A stretch of 64,000 bases of DNA from Rhizobium sp. NRK18 (GTDB lineage Bacteria; Pseudomonadota; Alphaproteobacteria; Rhizobiales; Rhizobiaceae): assembly GCF_024385575.1 (NCBI RefSeq), contig NZ_JANFMV010000001.1:1145681-1209680 (forward strand), in the 5' to 3' direction. The notes under the pieces were generated by a model. The model was not told where the DNA came from, searched no databases, and worked only from the letters and a program-made list of their open reading frames with translations. Below are positions 1-9,254 of the stretch, one piece after another (positions within the stretch are counted from its first letter, which is position 1; each line of letters starts with the position of its first letter). The position numbers were made by a program, and so were the translations under genes.

Positions 1-171
1 ATCCAGAAATCGGGCCTATCGCCGATTTCTTCGCCGTATAGATCATATGTCGGGACAGGTTGGCGCATGGCTGTTTCCTGAGGCTATGTGTTCGATTTGT
101 GCAATTTCTTGGCGGAAATGTCCATTGAGATCGAACCTGTCAAAACGCAAGTTTCTCCTGCAATCGAATGA

Positions 172-1401
<1,230 letters not shown>

Positions 1402-1466
1402 CATTGCAATTCCGGCTTCTCGTTTTGACGCAAACGGTGAGCAGTTCCTGATTTTGTCATGCTTGC

Positions 1467-1491
1467 ATATTGTTCATTGACATAACAATAT
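1467..1491. promoter_or_regulatory. Perfect 8-bp inverted repeat over a TTGACA box, candidate MarR operator
   Basis: ATATTGTT (1467-1474) and AACAATAT (1484-1491) are perfect inverted arms separated by 9 bases. A consensus TTGACA (1477-1482) lies in the spacer and across the second arm's edge. CATAACAA recurs at 1481-1488 and 1497-1504, and ATATTT/AAATAT (1488-1493 and 1503-1508) forms a second dyad with the same 9-base spacing. This is the most AT-rich stretch around and lies just before the operon starting at 1528. The MarR gene at 6059 is the natural candidate ligand-responsive repressor. Binding is inferred. Confidence 0.5.
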
Positions 1492-1527
1492 TTTTTCATA
1501 ACAAATATGGACAGGGAGGAATTGTCG

Positions 1528-2289
1528 ATGATCAAGGGACACGTTGCTGTGGTAACGGGAGCGGGCAGTGGCTTGGGTGCCGCGACCGCGCGCCACCTGG
1601 CTGCGCTTGGCGCAAAGGTCGCCTGTATCGATCTCTCCGAAAGTGCCGCTGCCGCAGTTGCCGGCGAGATTGGCGGGCTCGCGATCGGCGCTGATGTTTC
1701 CAGCGAAGTCGAGGTCGGTGCCGCTTTTGCCCGTATCGTCGACGAGCTTGGAACCCCGCGGATTGCCGTGTCCTGCGCCGGCATCGGAACGGCCGCCCGC
1801 ATCCTGCCGCGCGATGGCAGTCTTTCGATCGGCCCGTTCGATCGCACCCTGCGTGTCAATCTTCTGGGAACCTATACCGTGATGAGCTTTGCCGCGCGGG
1901 CAATGGCTGCGGCCGAGCCTCTGGACGCTGACGGCGCGCGCGGGGTCATCATCAATACTGCCTCCGTCGCCTTCGAGGATGGGCAGGTCGGACAGTCCGC
2001 CTATTCTGCGTCCAAGGGCGGCGTCGTGTCGATGACGCTGCCGGCCGCCCGCGAGCTTTCGCGCTTCGGCATCCGGGTAATGGCGATTGCACCGGGGCTG
2101 TTCGAGACTTCGATGAGCGAGGGGCTACCGGATGAGGTGCGGGCGGAAATCCTCAAATCCGTACCTTTCCCGTCCAGGATGGGCGAGCCGAAGGAATACG
2201 CCCGCCTCGTCCAGGCGATCGTCGAAAATCCGATGCTGAACGGCTCGGTCATCCGCCTCGACGCCAGCGCGCGCATGCCAATCAAGTAG
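1528..2289 (+). CDS. Short-chain dehydrogenase, probable 3-hydroxyacyl-CoA dehydrogenase of hydroxycinnamate breakdown
   Basis: A 253-residue classical SDR. The N-terminus has the TGAGSGLG cofactor motif, followed by an acidic residue suggesting NAD, and the catalytic YxxxK is in QSAYSASKGG. The C-terminal half (INTASVAFEDGQ, then IAPGLFETSM) resembles the HSD17B10/type II 3-hydroxyacyl-CoA dehydrogenase branch. The start at 1528 follows AGGGAGGA; an upstream ATG at 1507 overlaps that site and is unlikely. It is first gene of the run SDR-crotonase-TRAP-MarR-ligase. In context it would oxidise an aryl-3-hydroxypropionyl-CoA to the 3-keto form, as proposed for a dehydrogenase of the Agrobacterium fabrum ferulate pathway. 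The substrate is inferred from context. Confidence 0.8.
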   Translation: MIKGHVAVVTGAGSGLGAATARHLAALGAKVACIDLSESAAAAVAGEIGGLAIGADVSSEVEVGAAFARIVDELGTPRIAVSCAGIGTAARILPRDGSLSIGPFDRTLRVNLLGTYTVMSFAARAMAAAEPLDADGARGVIINTASVAFEDGQVGQSAYSASKGGVVSMTLPAARELSRFGIRVMAIAPGLFETSMSEGLPDEVRAEILKSVPFPSRMGEPKEYARLVQAIVENPMLNGSVIRLDASARMPIK

Positions 2290-2299
2290 GAGACGTTTC

Positions 2300-3094
2300 T
2301 TGTCACAGGCACATGTCAAAACCGGGGATGCGAACCAGATGCTGACCGTCGAAATCGATGGACCGCTGGCAATCCTCCGGATGAACCGACCGGAAAAGCG
2401 CAATGCCATGTGCGACGCGTTGCTCGATCAGATCGACGCCTTTTTCAGTCGGCCGCCAAAGGGTGTGCGTGTCGTCATTCTTACCGGAACGGCGGGCCAT
2501 TTTTGTTCGGGTCTGGACCTCAGCGAGCATGTCGCCCGTGATGCCGAAGATACGATGCGTCATTCGCGCAACTGGCACCGGGTGATGGAACTCGTGCAGT
2601 TTTCCGGCCTTCCGGTCGTGTCCGCGCTGTTCGGCGCGGTGATCGGCGGCGGGCTGGAGCTTGCGGCATCGACCCATGTGCGCATCGCCGAGCCTTCGAC
2701 CATTTTCCAGCTGCCGGAGGGGCGGCGCGGAATTTTTGTCGGCGGCGGGGCAAGCGTGAAGATCGGCCGCATCATCGGTTCCGACCGGATGTGCGAGATG
2801 ATGCTGACCGGCCGCAAATACGGCGCCGAGGAGGGTCTGGCGCTCGGACTGGCGCATTACGCCGTTGGTGAGGGCGAGGCGATGGCGATGGCGCGCGAAC
2901 TGGCGCTGAAGATCGCCGACAACGCCCAGCTTTCCAATTTTATGATGATCCAGGCGATCAGCCGGATATCCGACATGTCGCGTGCCGACGGTCTCTTCAC
3001 CGAGAGCCTCGCCGCCGCCGTGTCGCAGACAAGCGCAGATGCCGTGGAGGGCCTGAAAGCCTTCCTGGAGAAGCGAAAGCCGGATTTCCGGTAG
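2300..3094 (+). CDS. Enoyl-CoA hydratase/isomerase family protein, probable hydroxycinnamoyl-CoA hydratase
   Basis: A 264-residue crotonase-fold protein beginning at TTG after GTAGGAGACG, ten bases beyond the SDR stop. The oxyanion-hole segments HFCSGLDLSEH and GAVIGGGLELAAS are clear. Both acid positions of true hydratases appear retained (Glu in GGGLE and Glu in QLPEG). It would hydrate feruloyl- or coumaroyl-CoA to the 3-hydroxy intermediate, supplying the SDR upstream. Hydratase-lyases that cut directly to vanillin belong to the same fold and cannot be excluded from motifs alone; the SDR partner and the lack of an aldehyde dehydrogenase in this locus favour a hydratase. Confidence 0.8.
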   Translation: MSQAHVKTGDANQMLTVEIDGPLAILRMNRPEKRNAMCDALLDQIDAFFSRPPKGVRVVILTGTAGHFCSGLDLSEHVARDAEDTMRHSRNWHRVMELVQFSGLPVVSALFGAVIGGGLELAASTHVRIAEPSTIFQLPEGRRGIFVGGGASVKIGRIIGSDRMCEMMLTGRKYGAEEGLALGLAHYAVGEGEAMAMARELALKIADNAQLSNFMMIQAISRISDMSRADGLFTESLAAAVSQTSADAVEGLKAFLEKRKPDFR

Positions 3095-3140
3095 ACGCGA
3101 CAAGCGTGAATTGAAGGTCGAGATAGTGGGAGGAACTTCG

Positions 3141-4181
3141 ATGACCAGCTTCACAAGACGTACAGTACTGGCTTCCATCGGCGCGGCATTGGCCACGCCG
3201 GCAATTCTAACGCGGGCGCACGCCGCGGAGGTGACGCTTCGGCTGCATCACTTCCTGCCGGGTGTCGCTCCGATGCAGAAGCAGTTTTTCGAGCCCTGGG
3301 CCGCCGAGGTCGCGAAGGCCTCGAACGGGGCAATCGAGATTCAGATTTTCCCGGCCATGCAGCTCGGTGGAAAGCCGCCGCAGCTCGTCGACCAGACGCG
3401 CCAGGGCATCTGCGATATCGCCTGGACGCTGCCGGTCTACACGCCGGACCGCTTCCCGGTGGCCGAAACCATGTCCAACCCGTTCATGGTCACAACGGCG
3501 GAGAAGACATCGGTCGCCATGCACAAGCTGATGGACGAGTTCGGTCCGAATGAATATCGCGGGATGAAGGTTCTCGCCTATCACACCCATGCCGGCGGCA
3601 AGCTGCACACGCGCAACGCGCCCGTGCTCAGCAAGGCCGACCTCAAGGGGCTCAAGCTGCGCGCGCCGAACCAGGCAACGGGCGACATGCTGACGTCGCT
3701 TGGCGCGGAGGTCGTCTTCTTCCCCGTCACCGAAATGGTGGTCGGGCTGTCGAGTGGCGTTATCGACGGTTGCTGCCTGCCGTTCGAAGTGGTGCCCGCG
3801 TTCAAGCTGCAGGAACTGACATCCTTCAGCGCGGAGCCGGCGCCGGCGGCGCGTGGCCTTTATGCCAACACGTTCGCCTTCGTGATGAACCAGGCGAAGT
3901 ATGAAAGCCTTTCGGACGATCTTCGTGGCGTCATCGATGCCGCTTCCGGCATGGAACTGTCGCACCGCATCGGCAAGCAGTTCGACGAATTCGAGGCTTT
4001 CGGCCGATCCGTCGTCGAGAAGCAGGGCAACAAGATCGTCGAGATTCCGACCGAGGAAATCGCCACCTGGCGCGAGGCAGCCGTGCCGATCCATGCGGCC
4101 TGGACCGAAAAGCTCAACAAGGCCGGTCTCGACGGTGCCGCCATCATGGCGCGCGCAAACGCACTGCTTGACGAGAGCTGA
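3141..4181 (+). CDS. TRAP transporter substrate-binding protein (DctP family)
   Basis: Periplasmic solute-binding subunit of a TRAP transporter, 346 residues. The N-terminus carries a twin-arginine-type signal (SFTRRTVLASIG followed by a hydrophobic stretch and an AHA/A cleavage site), so Tat export is likely. The mature part has the DctP pattern, with a substrate-binding Arg region near LKLRAPNQ and the motif EMVVGLSSGVIDG. The start at 3141 was chosen for GGGAGG eight bases upstream; an earlier in-frame start at 3111 would bury the signal peptide. The two membrane subunits follow immediately. Hydroxycinnamate-binding TRAP proteins are known in Rhodopseudomonas, and the neighbours make the same substrate class likely here. 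Confidence 0.9.
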   Translation: MTSFTRRTVLASIGAALATPAILTRAHAAEVTLRLHHFLPGVAPMQKQFFEPWAAEVAKASNGAIEIQIFPAMQLGGKPPQLVDQTRQGICDIAWTLPVYTPDRFPVAETMSNPFMVTTAEKTSVAMHKLMDEFGPNEYRGMKVLAYHTHAGGKLHTRNAPVLSKADLKGLKLRAPNQATGDMLTSLGAEVVFFPVTEMVVGLSSGVIDGCCLPFEVVPAFKLQELTSFSAEPAPAARGLYANTFAFVMNQAKYESLSDDLRGVIDAASGMELSHRIGKQFDEFEAFGRSVVEKQGNKIVEIPTEEIATWREAAVPIHAAWTEKLNKAGLDGAAIMARANALLDES

Positions 4182-4183
4182 TC

Positions 4184-4726
4184 ATGTCGGAACGCCTTCC
4201 AGTAGAGGCAGGACAGGAGGGGGGCACCCTCCTGTCCAGGACGCTCCGCGTCCTGTGCACGGCGCTGGCCGGCCTTGGCGGGCTGGTGGTGCTCGGCGCG
4301 TCGGTCACGGTTGCCGTTTCCGTGATTGGCGCAACATTCGGCTTCGGCGCGGTGCGCGGCGAATTCGAACTGGTGGAGCTTTCCTGCGCCGCCTGCGCTT
4401 CGCTTTTCCTGCCGCTCTGCCAGCTTTCCAAGGGACACGTCATGGTCGACGTTTTCACCAACTGGCTGCCACGCGCCACCAATCGCTCGATCGACGCGGT
4501 CTGGACGTTTCTCTTCGCGCTCGCCTGGGCATTCCTTTGCTGGGAACTGGTGCAGGGCATGATCGACATGCGGGGCTATGGCGACCAGACGATGCTGCTG
4601 CGCGCGCCGATCTGGTGGGTCTACCTGCCGGCCATTCTCGGCACCGGCATGTCCGCGCTCGTTGCGGCCGTCCAGGTCCTCGAAGCCGCCTTTCCCCGCA
4701 GTTTCCGCACCGGGATTGAAACATGA
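4184..4726 (+). CDS. TRAP transporter small permease (DctQ family)
   Basis: Small membrane subunit of the TRAP system, 180 residues with four predicted membrane helices (roughly residues 20-50, 62-85, 100-122 and 142-165). LSKGHVMVDVF matches the conserved DctQ region after the second helix. It starts two bases after the binding-protein stop, and its last codons overlap the large permease start by four bases (ATGA), implying translational coupling. It is thought to act as a scaffold or chaperone for the large subunit. Substrate assignment rests on context only. Confidence 0.88.
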   Translation: MSERLPVEAGQEGGTLLSRTLRVLCTALAGLGGLVVLGASVTVAVSVIGATFGFGAVRGEFELVELSCAACASLFLPLCQLSKGHVMVDVFTNWLPRATNRSIDAVWTFLFALAWAFLCWELVQGMIDMRGYGDQTMLLRAPIWWVYLPAILGTGMSALVAAVQVLEAAFPRSFRTGIET

Positions 4727-6045
4727 CGCCCTTCGCCATCGCGATCGTCCTGATCGTTGCCCTCTTCATCCTGATTTTCATCCGTATGCCGATCGCCCTC
4801 GCCATGGGCCTCGTCGGTGCTGTCGGCTACATCCAGCTGAGCTCTCTTGCCGGACTGACCGCTTATCTGAAGTCGGCCTGGGTCGACAAGTTCATGTCCT
4901 ACGACTTCGCCGTTGTGCCGCTCTTCATCCTGATGGGGCATCTGGCGACCAACTCCGGCATATCGGCCTCGATCTTCGCGGCGGCGCGCTCGTGGATCGG
5001 TCACCGGCGAGGCGGCCTGGCTATGGCGGCGGTTGCAGGGTGCGCTCTGTTCGGATCGATCTCCGGCTCGTCACTGGCGACGGCTTCGACGATGACGCGC
5101 GTCGCCATGCCGGAAATGCGCAAGCACGGCTTCTCCGGCGCGCTGTCCTCCGGTGCGCTAGCCGCCGGCGGTACGCTCGGCATTCTCATTCCGCCATCGG
5201 TGGTGCTGATCATCTATGCGCTGCTGACCGAACAGAATATCGTCAAGCTGTTCCTGGCCGCGACGGTGCCCGGCATCATGGCGGTCATCGGTTTCATGAT
5301 CGCCATTTCGGTCTATGTCCGTCTCTATCCGGCGGAAGGGCCTACCAGCGAGCGCGAGAATTTCCGTCAGAGACTGCGCACCCTGCGTGACATCTGGCAC
5401 GTGGCGCTGATCTTCATCATCGTTCTCGGCGGCATCTATGGCGGCTTCTTCACCCCGGCGCAGGGCGCGGCTATCGGCGTCGTCCTGACCTTGATCCTGG
5501 GCATACTGAAGGGTGGCCTCAGCCTGCGGTCGATCCTGGACAGCCTGGTCGACACGGCCGGTTCGACCGCGATGATCTTCGCCATCGTCTTCGGCGCCGA
5601 TCTGTTCAACGTGGCGCTGGCGCTCAGCCGCATGCCGGTTGAGGTGGCCGATTTCTTCGCCGGCTCGGGCATCCCGCCGATGCTGATCCTTCTGGCTATG
5701 GTCGTCTTCTACCTCGTCATGGGCTGCCTCATGGATAGCCTTTCGATGATCCTGCTGACTGTTCCGGTGTTCTTTCCAACGGTCATGGCGCTCGATTTCG
5801 GCCTGACGCCGGAGCATATGGCCATGTGGTTCGGCATCATTTCGCTGATAGTCGTGGAAATGGGGCTGATCACGCCGCCGGTCGGGATGAACCTCTTCGT
5901 CATCTCGGCGCTCGCCAAGGACATCCCGATGACGCAGATCTTCCGCGGCACGCTGCCATTCATCATGGCGGAGTTCACCCGCATCGCCATCATCATCACG
6001 TTTCCGGCCTTGAGTTACTGGCTGGTCGATCTTGTCGCGAACTGA
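4723..6045 (+). CDS. TRAP transporter large permease (DctM family)
   Basis: The 440-residue channel subunit, with about twelve hydrophobic segments along its length. Typical DctM signatures are present: the glycine/serine-rich GCALFGSISGSSLATASTM segment near residue 110, GTLGILIPPSVVLIIYA, and VEMGLITPPVGMNLFV near residue 375. It uses an ion gradient to import the ligand delivered by the binding protein. Its start overlaps the small permease stop. The MarR gene begins 13 bases downstream, so the transporter and regulator are probably cotranscribed. Confidence 0.9.
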   Translation: MTPFAIAIVLIVALFILIFIRMPIALAMGLVGAVGYIQLSSLAGLTAYLKSAWVDKFMSYDFAVVPLFILMGHLATNSGISASIFAAARSWIGHRRGGLAMAAVAGCALFGSISGSSLATASTMTRVAMPEMRKHGFSGALSSGALAAGGTLGILIPPSVVLIIYALLTEQNIVKLFLAATVPGIMAVIGFMIAISVYVRLYPAEGPTSERENFRQRLRTLRDIWHVALIFIIVLGGIYGGFFTPAQGAAIGVVLTLILGILKGGLSLRSILDSLVDTAGSTAMIFAIVFGADLFNVALALSRMPVEVADFFAGSGIPPMLILLAMVVFYLVMGCLMDSLSMILLTVPVFFPTVMALDFGLTPEHMAMWFGIISLIVVEMGLITPPVGMNLFVISALAKDIPMTQIFRGTLPFIMAEFTRIAIIITFPALSYWLVDLVAN

Positions 6046-6058
6046 GGAGGGCCAACCA

Positions 6059-6559
6059 GTGTCCACCAACGCCGTTGCCAACCAGAACCTCGAGGTGAAG
6101 GCACCAGACGACCGGCTGCTTCGCCAGTTCGTCGGCTACAACATGAAACGGGCGTTCATCCCGGTTCATGAAGACATCAGCGAGACGCTGGCACCATTCG
6201 GGCTTCGGGTTGGTACCTTCTCGGCGCTCGCGGTGGTTACCGCCAGTCCCGGCATATCCCAGACGCGGCTGTCGCAGGTGCTGAACATCAAGCGCTCCGG
6301 AGTCGTCGTCGTCGTCGACGAACTGGAGAGTTTGAATGCGGTCGAACGCCTGCCCGTGGAAACCGACAGGCGCGCCTATGCCCTGCAGATCACGCCGGAG
6401 GGGGCCGATCTCTGGAACCGTGCGGAAGCTGCCGTTCAGGCCCATGAAGCCGCGATGTTTGCGGATCTCACGGCAGAAGAACTCGATACGTTGCGAAAAC
6501 TCTTGAGCCGGGCGGCGCGCAGTGGCGCAAAGCGCCGGCGGGAGCAGTTGGATGACTGA
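6059..6559 (+). CDS. MarR-family transcriptional regulator
   Basis: A 166-residue winged-helix regulator. The helix-turn-helix is in the segment GISQTRLSQVLNIKRSGVVV, followed by the wing (VETDRRAYALQITPEG). The start is taken as GTG at 6059 after GAGGAGGG; a TTG at 6032 lies inside the permease gene and has no site of its own. Its 3' end overlaps the CoA ligase start by eight bases. MarR proteins that control hydroxycinnamate genes (HcaR/FerC/CouR types) are released from DNA by the CoA thioester made by the ligase, so this is the likely repressor of the locus, perhaps acting at the palindrome at 1467-1491. Confidence 0.85.
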   Translation: MSTNAVANQNLEVKAPDDRLLRQFVGYNMKRAFIPVHEDISETLAPFGLRVGTFSALAVVTASPGISQTRLSQVLNIKRSGVVVVVDELESLNAVERLPVETDRRAYALQITPEGADLWNRAEAAVQAHEAAMFADLTAEELDTLRKLLSRAARSGAKRRREQLDD

Positions 6560-8366
6560 GACGATCACCGCTCTGCGCACCGTGCGCCACTCCGTGACCA
6601 TGCACAGTGGCGACCAGCATCTGGTCTTGACCTCAAACCTGCCGCTCGATCCGGTTGTCGGTCGCACGGCCGACTGGCTGCAACACTGGGCCAAGACGGC
6701 TCCTGATCGCGTATTTCTGTCGGAAAGGGCAGGCGAGGGCTGGCGCGATGTCACTTATCATCAGGCGCTTGTCCATATCCGCGCGATAGCCTCGGCGCTG
6801 ATTGCCCGGGGCATGGGGCCGGAAACCCCGATCGTCATCCTTTCGGGCAATTCGATCGATCATGCATTGCTGTCCTATGGTGCGCAATTTGCCGGCGTGC
6901 CGACGGTGCCGCTCGCCGAACAGTATTCGCTGATCCCGGAGGCTCATGCGCGCCTGCTCTACATCGTCGAAAAGGTCTGCCCGGCACTCGCCTTTGTGGA
7001 CGATGCGGGCCTTTATGCCGGCGCTCTTGGCCTGCCAGCCCTTGCCGGCGTAGAGATCGTCGCCAGCCGCACGGACGGCGCGCTCCGGCCGGTCACGCCG
7101 TTTGCGGATCTCCTTGCGGAAGAAGTCGCGGCTGACGTCGACGAGCGTCTTGCCACGGTCGGTCCCGACACCGTCGCCAAAATCCTCTTCACCTCCGGCT
7201 CCTCCTCCGATCCGAAGGGTGTCCTCACGACACAGAGGATGATGTGCGCGAACCAGTCGCAGATGGCTTCGGTGCTGCCTTTCCTCAAGGATCGCCCACC
7301 GAGCATCTGCGACTGGCTGCCCTGGAACCATGTCTTCGGCGGATCGCACAATCTCAACATGATGCTGGCGCATGGCGGCACGCTGACGATCGACAACGGC
7401 AAGCCGACAAAGGCACTGTTTGCCGAGACCGTGCGCAACACCACCGAGCGGCCGGGAACGCTGTCCTTCAATGTGCCGGTCGGCTTCTCCATGCTGGTGC
7501 GGGAAATGCAGACAAATGCTGCGCTGCGCGAAGCCTATTTCCGTGATCTGGACATGATCTTCTACGCCGGTGCCTCGCTGCCGCAGGATGTCTGGACCAG
7601 CCTGGAGACGATGGCGATGGAACAGCGGGGCCGCATTCCGCTGATGATCTCGAGCTGGGGCATGACCGAGACGGCGCCGGCGACCGTCATGGTGCACGAG
7701 CCGATCGGGCGTTCGGGCGTCATCGGCGTGCCCTTGCCCGGCACAGAGGTCAAGCTCATCCCGGACGAGGATCTGCGGTGCGAACTGCGCGTCAAAGGGC
7801 CGAACATCATGCCGGGCTACTATGGCGATCCGGCGAAGACCGCCGAGGCCTTCGACGAGGGCGGTTTCCTGAAGACAGGCGATGCGGTTCGCTTCGTCGA
7901 TCCCGCGGATCCGGATCGCGGCCTGATCTTCGACGGACGAGTCTCGGAGGATTTCAAGCTCCAGACGGGAACATGGGTCCAGGCGGGCAAGCTGCGGCTC
8001 GACGCACTCGAAGGCTTGCGCGGGCTGGTGCAGGACGTCGTCGTCTGCGGTCACGACCGGGATGCGATCGGTCTCTTCATCTTTCCCCGCGCCGACCAGG
8101 TACACGGCGACAACTGTTCCGACGGCGCGGTGATCGACAGCATTCTGCAGGCGACGATCGAGGAACGGCTCAGGGCCATGGCAAAGACCGCAACGGGTTC
8201 CGGCCGGCGCATCAGCCGGGCGATGATCCTCGCCGAACCGCCGTCGCTCAAGGACGGTGAACTGACCGACAAGGGCTCGCTCAACGTGCGCAAGATCATC
8301 ACGCGCCGGGCCCGTCTGCTGGAGCGCCTCTACGACAACGAAGACCCGGCGCTGATACGCGTCTGA
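6552..8366 (+). CDS. fcs: Feruloyl/p-coumaroyl-CoA synthetase
   Basis: A 604-residue ANL-superfamily acid-CoA ligase that activates hydroxycinnamates with ATP and CoA. The P-loop is LFTSGSSSDPKGV, the acyl-binding motif is in SSWGMTETAP, and the hinge/adenylate region is in GFLKTGDAVRFVDP. The last of these, with DGRVSEDFKLQTGTWV and the N-terminal TADWLQHWAKTAPDR, is characteristic of the bacterial feruloyl-CoA synthetase subfamily rather than fatty-acyl ligases. The start at 6552 overlaps the MarR end; an earlier start at 6522 lies deep in MarR. It provides the first committed step after import. Confidence 0.85.
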   Translation: MTETITALRTVRHSVTMHSGDQHLVLTSNLPLDPVVGRTADWLQHWAKTAPDRVFLSERAGEGWRDVTYHQALVHIRAIASALIARGMGPETPIVILSGNSIDHALLSYGAQFAGVPTVPLAEQYSLIPEAHARLLYIVEKVCPALAFVDDAGLYAGALGLPALAGVEIVASRTDGALRPVTPFADLLAEEVAADVDERLATVGPDTVAKILFTSGSSSDPKGVLTTQRMMCANQSQMASVLPFLKDRPPSICDWLPWNHVFGGSHNLNMMLAHGGTLTIDNGKPTKALFAETVRNTTERPGTLSFNVPVGFSMLVREMQTNAALREAYFRDLDMIFYAGASLPQDVWTSLETMAMEQRGRIPLMISSWGMTETAPATVMVHEPIGRSGVIGVPLPGTEVKLIPDEDLRCELRVKGPNIMPGYYGDPAKTAEAFDEGGFLKTGDAVRFVDPADPDRGLIFDGRVSEDFKLQTGTWVQAGKLRLDALEGLRGLVQDVVVCGHDRDAIGLFIFPRADQVHGDNCSDGAVIDSILQATIEERLRAMAKTATGSGRRISRAMILAEPPSLKDGELTDKGSLNVRKIITRRARLLERLYDNEDPALIRV

Positions 8367-8378
8367 GGGAGGTTTTAC

Positions 8379-9254
8379 ATGGTGGATTTTGCCAAGGTTC
8401 GCGCGATCGACATTCACACCCATGCCGAGGAGCCCTGCGGCTGCCATGCCGACGACGGCTATGACGAACTGCAATGCACGATGGCCGGCTATTTCGGCGC
8501 GCCATGGACACACCCGCCGACCATTCCGCAGACGGCGGCTCATTACCGCGAGAAGAATATCGCGGCGGTGATCTTCCCGGTCGACGCCGAACGCGAGACG
8601 GGCTATCGCCGCTATTCCAACGACGAGGTGCTGGAACTCGTCAAGCAGAACGACGACGTCCTCATTCCGTTTGCCTCGATCGATCCGTGGAAGGGCAAGA
8701 TGGCGGTGCGCGAGGCGCGGCGGCTGGTCGAGGAGCATGGCATAAAGGGCTTCAAGTTCCACCCGACCATGCAGGGCTTCTATCCCAATGATCGCATGGC
8801 CTACCCGTTCTACGAGGTTCTGGCCGAGCATCGCTGCGTGGCCCTGTTCCATACCGGCCAGACCGGGGTCGGATCGGGCATGCGCGGCGGCAACGGAATG
8901 CGGCTCAAATATTCCAACCCGATGCATCTCGATGATGTGGCTGTCGATTTTCCCGACATGAACATCATCGCCGCCCATCCGAGCTTTCCGTGGCAGGAGG
9001 AGGCGCTGGCCGTCGCCCAGCACAAGCCGAACGTCTATATCGACCTCTCCGGCTGGTCGCCGAAATATTTCCCGCCGATCCTGGTGCGCTACGCCAACAG
9101 CATACTGAAGAAGAAGATGCTGTTCGGATCCGACTGGCCGATGATCTCGCCGGAAAAATGGCTCGACGCCTTCGACAAGGCGGACTTCAAGGACGAGGTG
9201 AGGCCGCTGATCCTGAAGGAGAACGCGATGCGTCTTCTGGGCGTTTCTCAATGA
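8379..9254 (+). CDS. Metal-dependent amidohydrolase family protein (ACMSD-like TIM barrel)
   Basis: A 291-residue amidohydrolase-2 protein. It has the N-terminal metal motif DIHTHAEEP (HxH), a mid-protein His in LFHTGQTG, a further His in IIAAHPSFPWQ, and the C-terminal catalytic Asp in LFGSDWPM. This layout is seen in decarboxylases and C-C hydrolases of aromatic pathways. It starts 12 bases after the CoA ligase, behind GAGGGAGG, and overlaps the next gene by four bases, so it belongs to the operon. No thiolase is present in the locus, so it could be the step that releases the aromatic acid from the 3-keto intermediate. That role is speculative; the family alone does not fix the reaction. 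Confidence 0.75.
   Translation: MVDFAKVRAIDIHTHAEEPCGCHADDGYDELQCTMAGYFGAPWTHPPTIPQTAAHYREKNIAAVIFPVDAERETGYRRYSNDEVLELVKQNDDVLIPFASIDPWKGKMAVREARRLVEEHGIKGFKFHPTMQGFYPNDRMAYPFYEVLAEHRCVALFHTGQTGVGSGMRGGNGMRLKYSNPMHLDDVAVDFPDMNIIAAHPSFPWQEEALAVAQHKPNVYIDLSGWSPKYFPPILVRYANSILKKKMLFGSDWPMISPEKWLDAFDKADFKDEVRPLILKENAMRLLGVSQ

Noticed and set aside
5..30. Inverted repeat AGAAATCGG/CCGATTTCT at the window start
   Set aside because: Could be a terminator tail or operator of a gene outside the window, but there is no T-run and no context, so no function is claimed.
8990..9250. 87-residue N-terminal extension of the acyl-CoA dehydrogenase
   Set aside because: Lies inside the amidohydrolase gene; ATG 9251 overlaps its stop and gives the family N-terminus.
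6633..9251. 872-residue open frame on the minus strand opposite the CoA ligase and amidohydrolase
   Set aside because: Arg/His/Asp-rich antisense shadow of strongly supported plus-strand genes with family motifs; typical of high-GC DNA.
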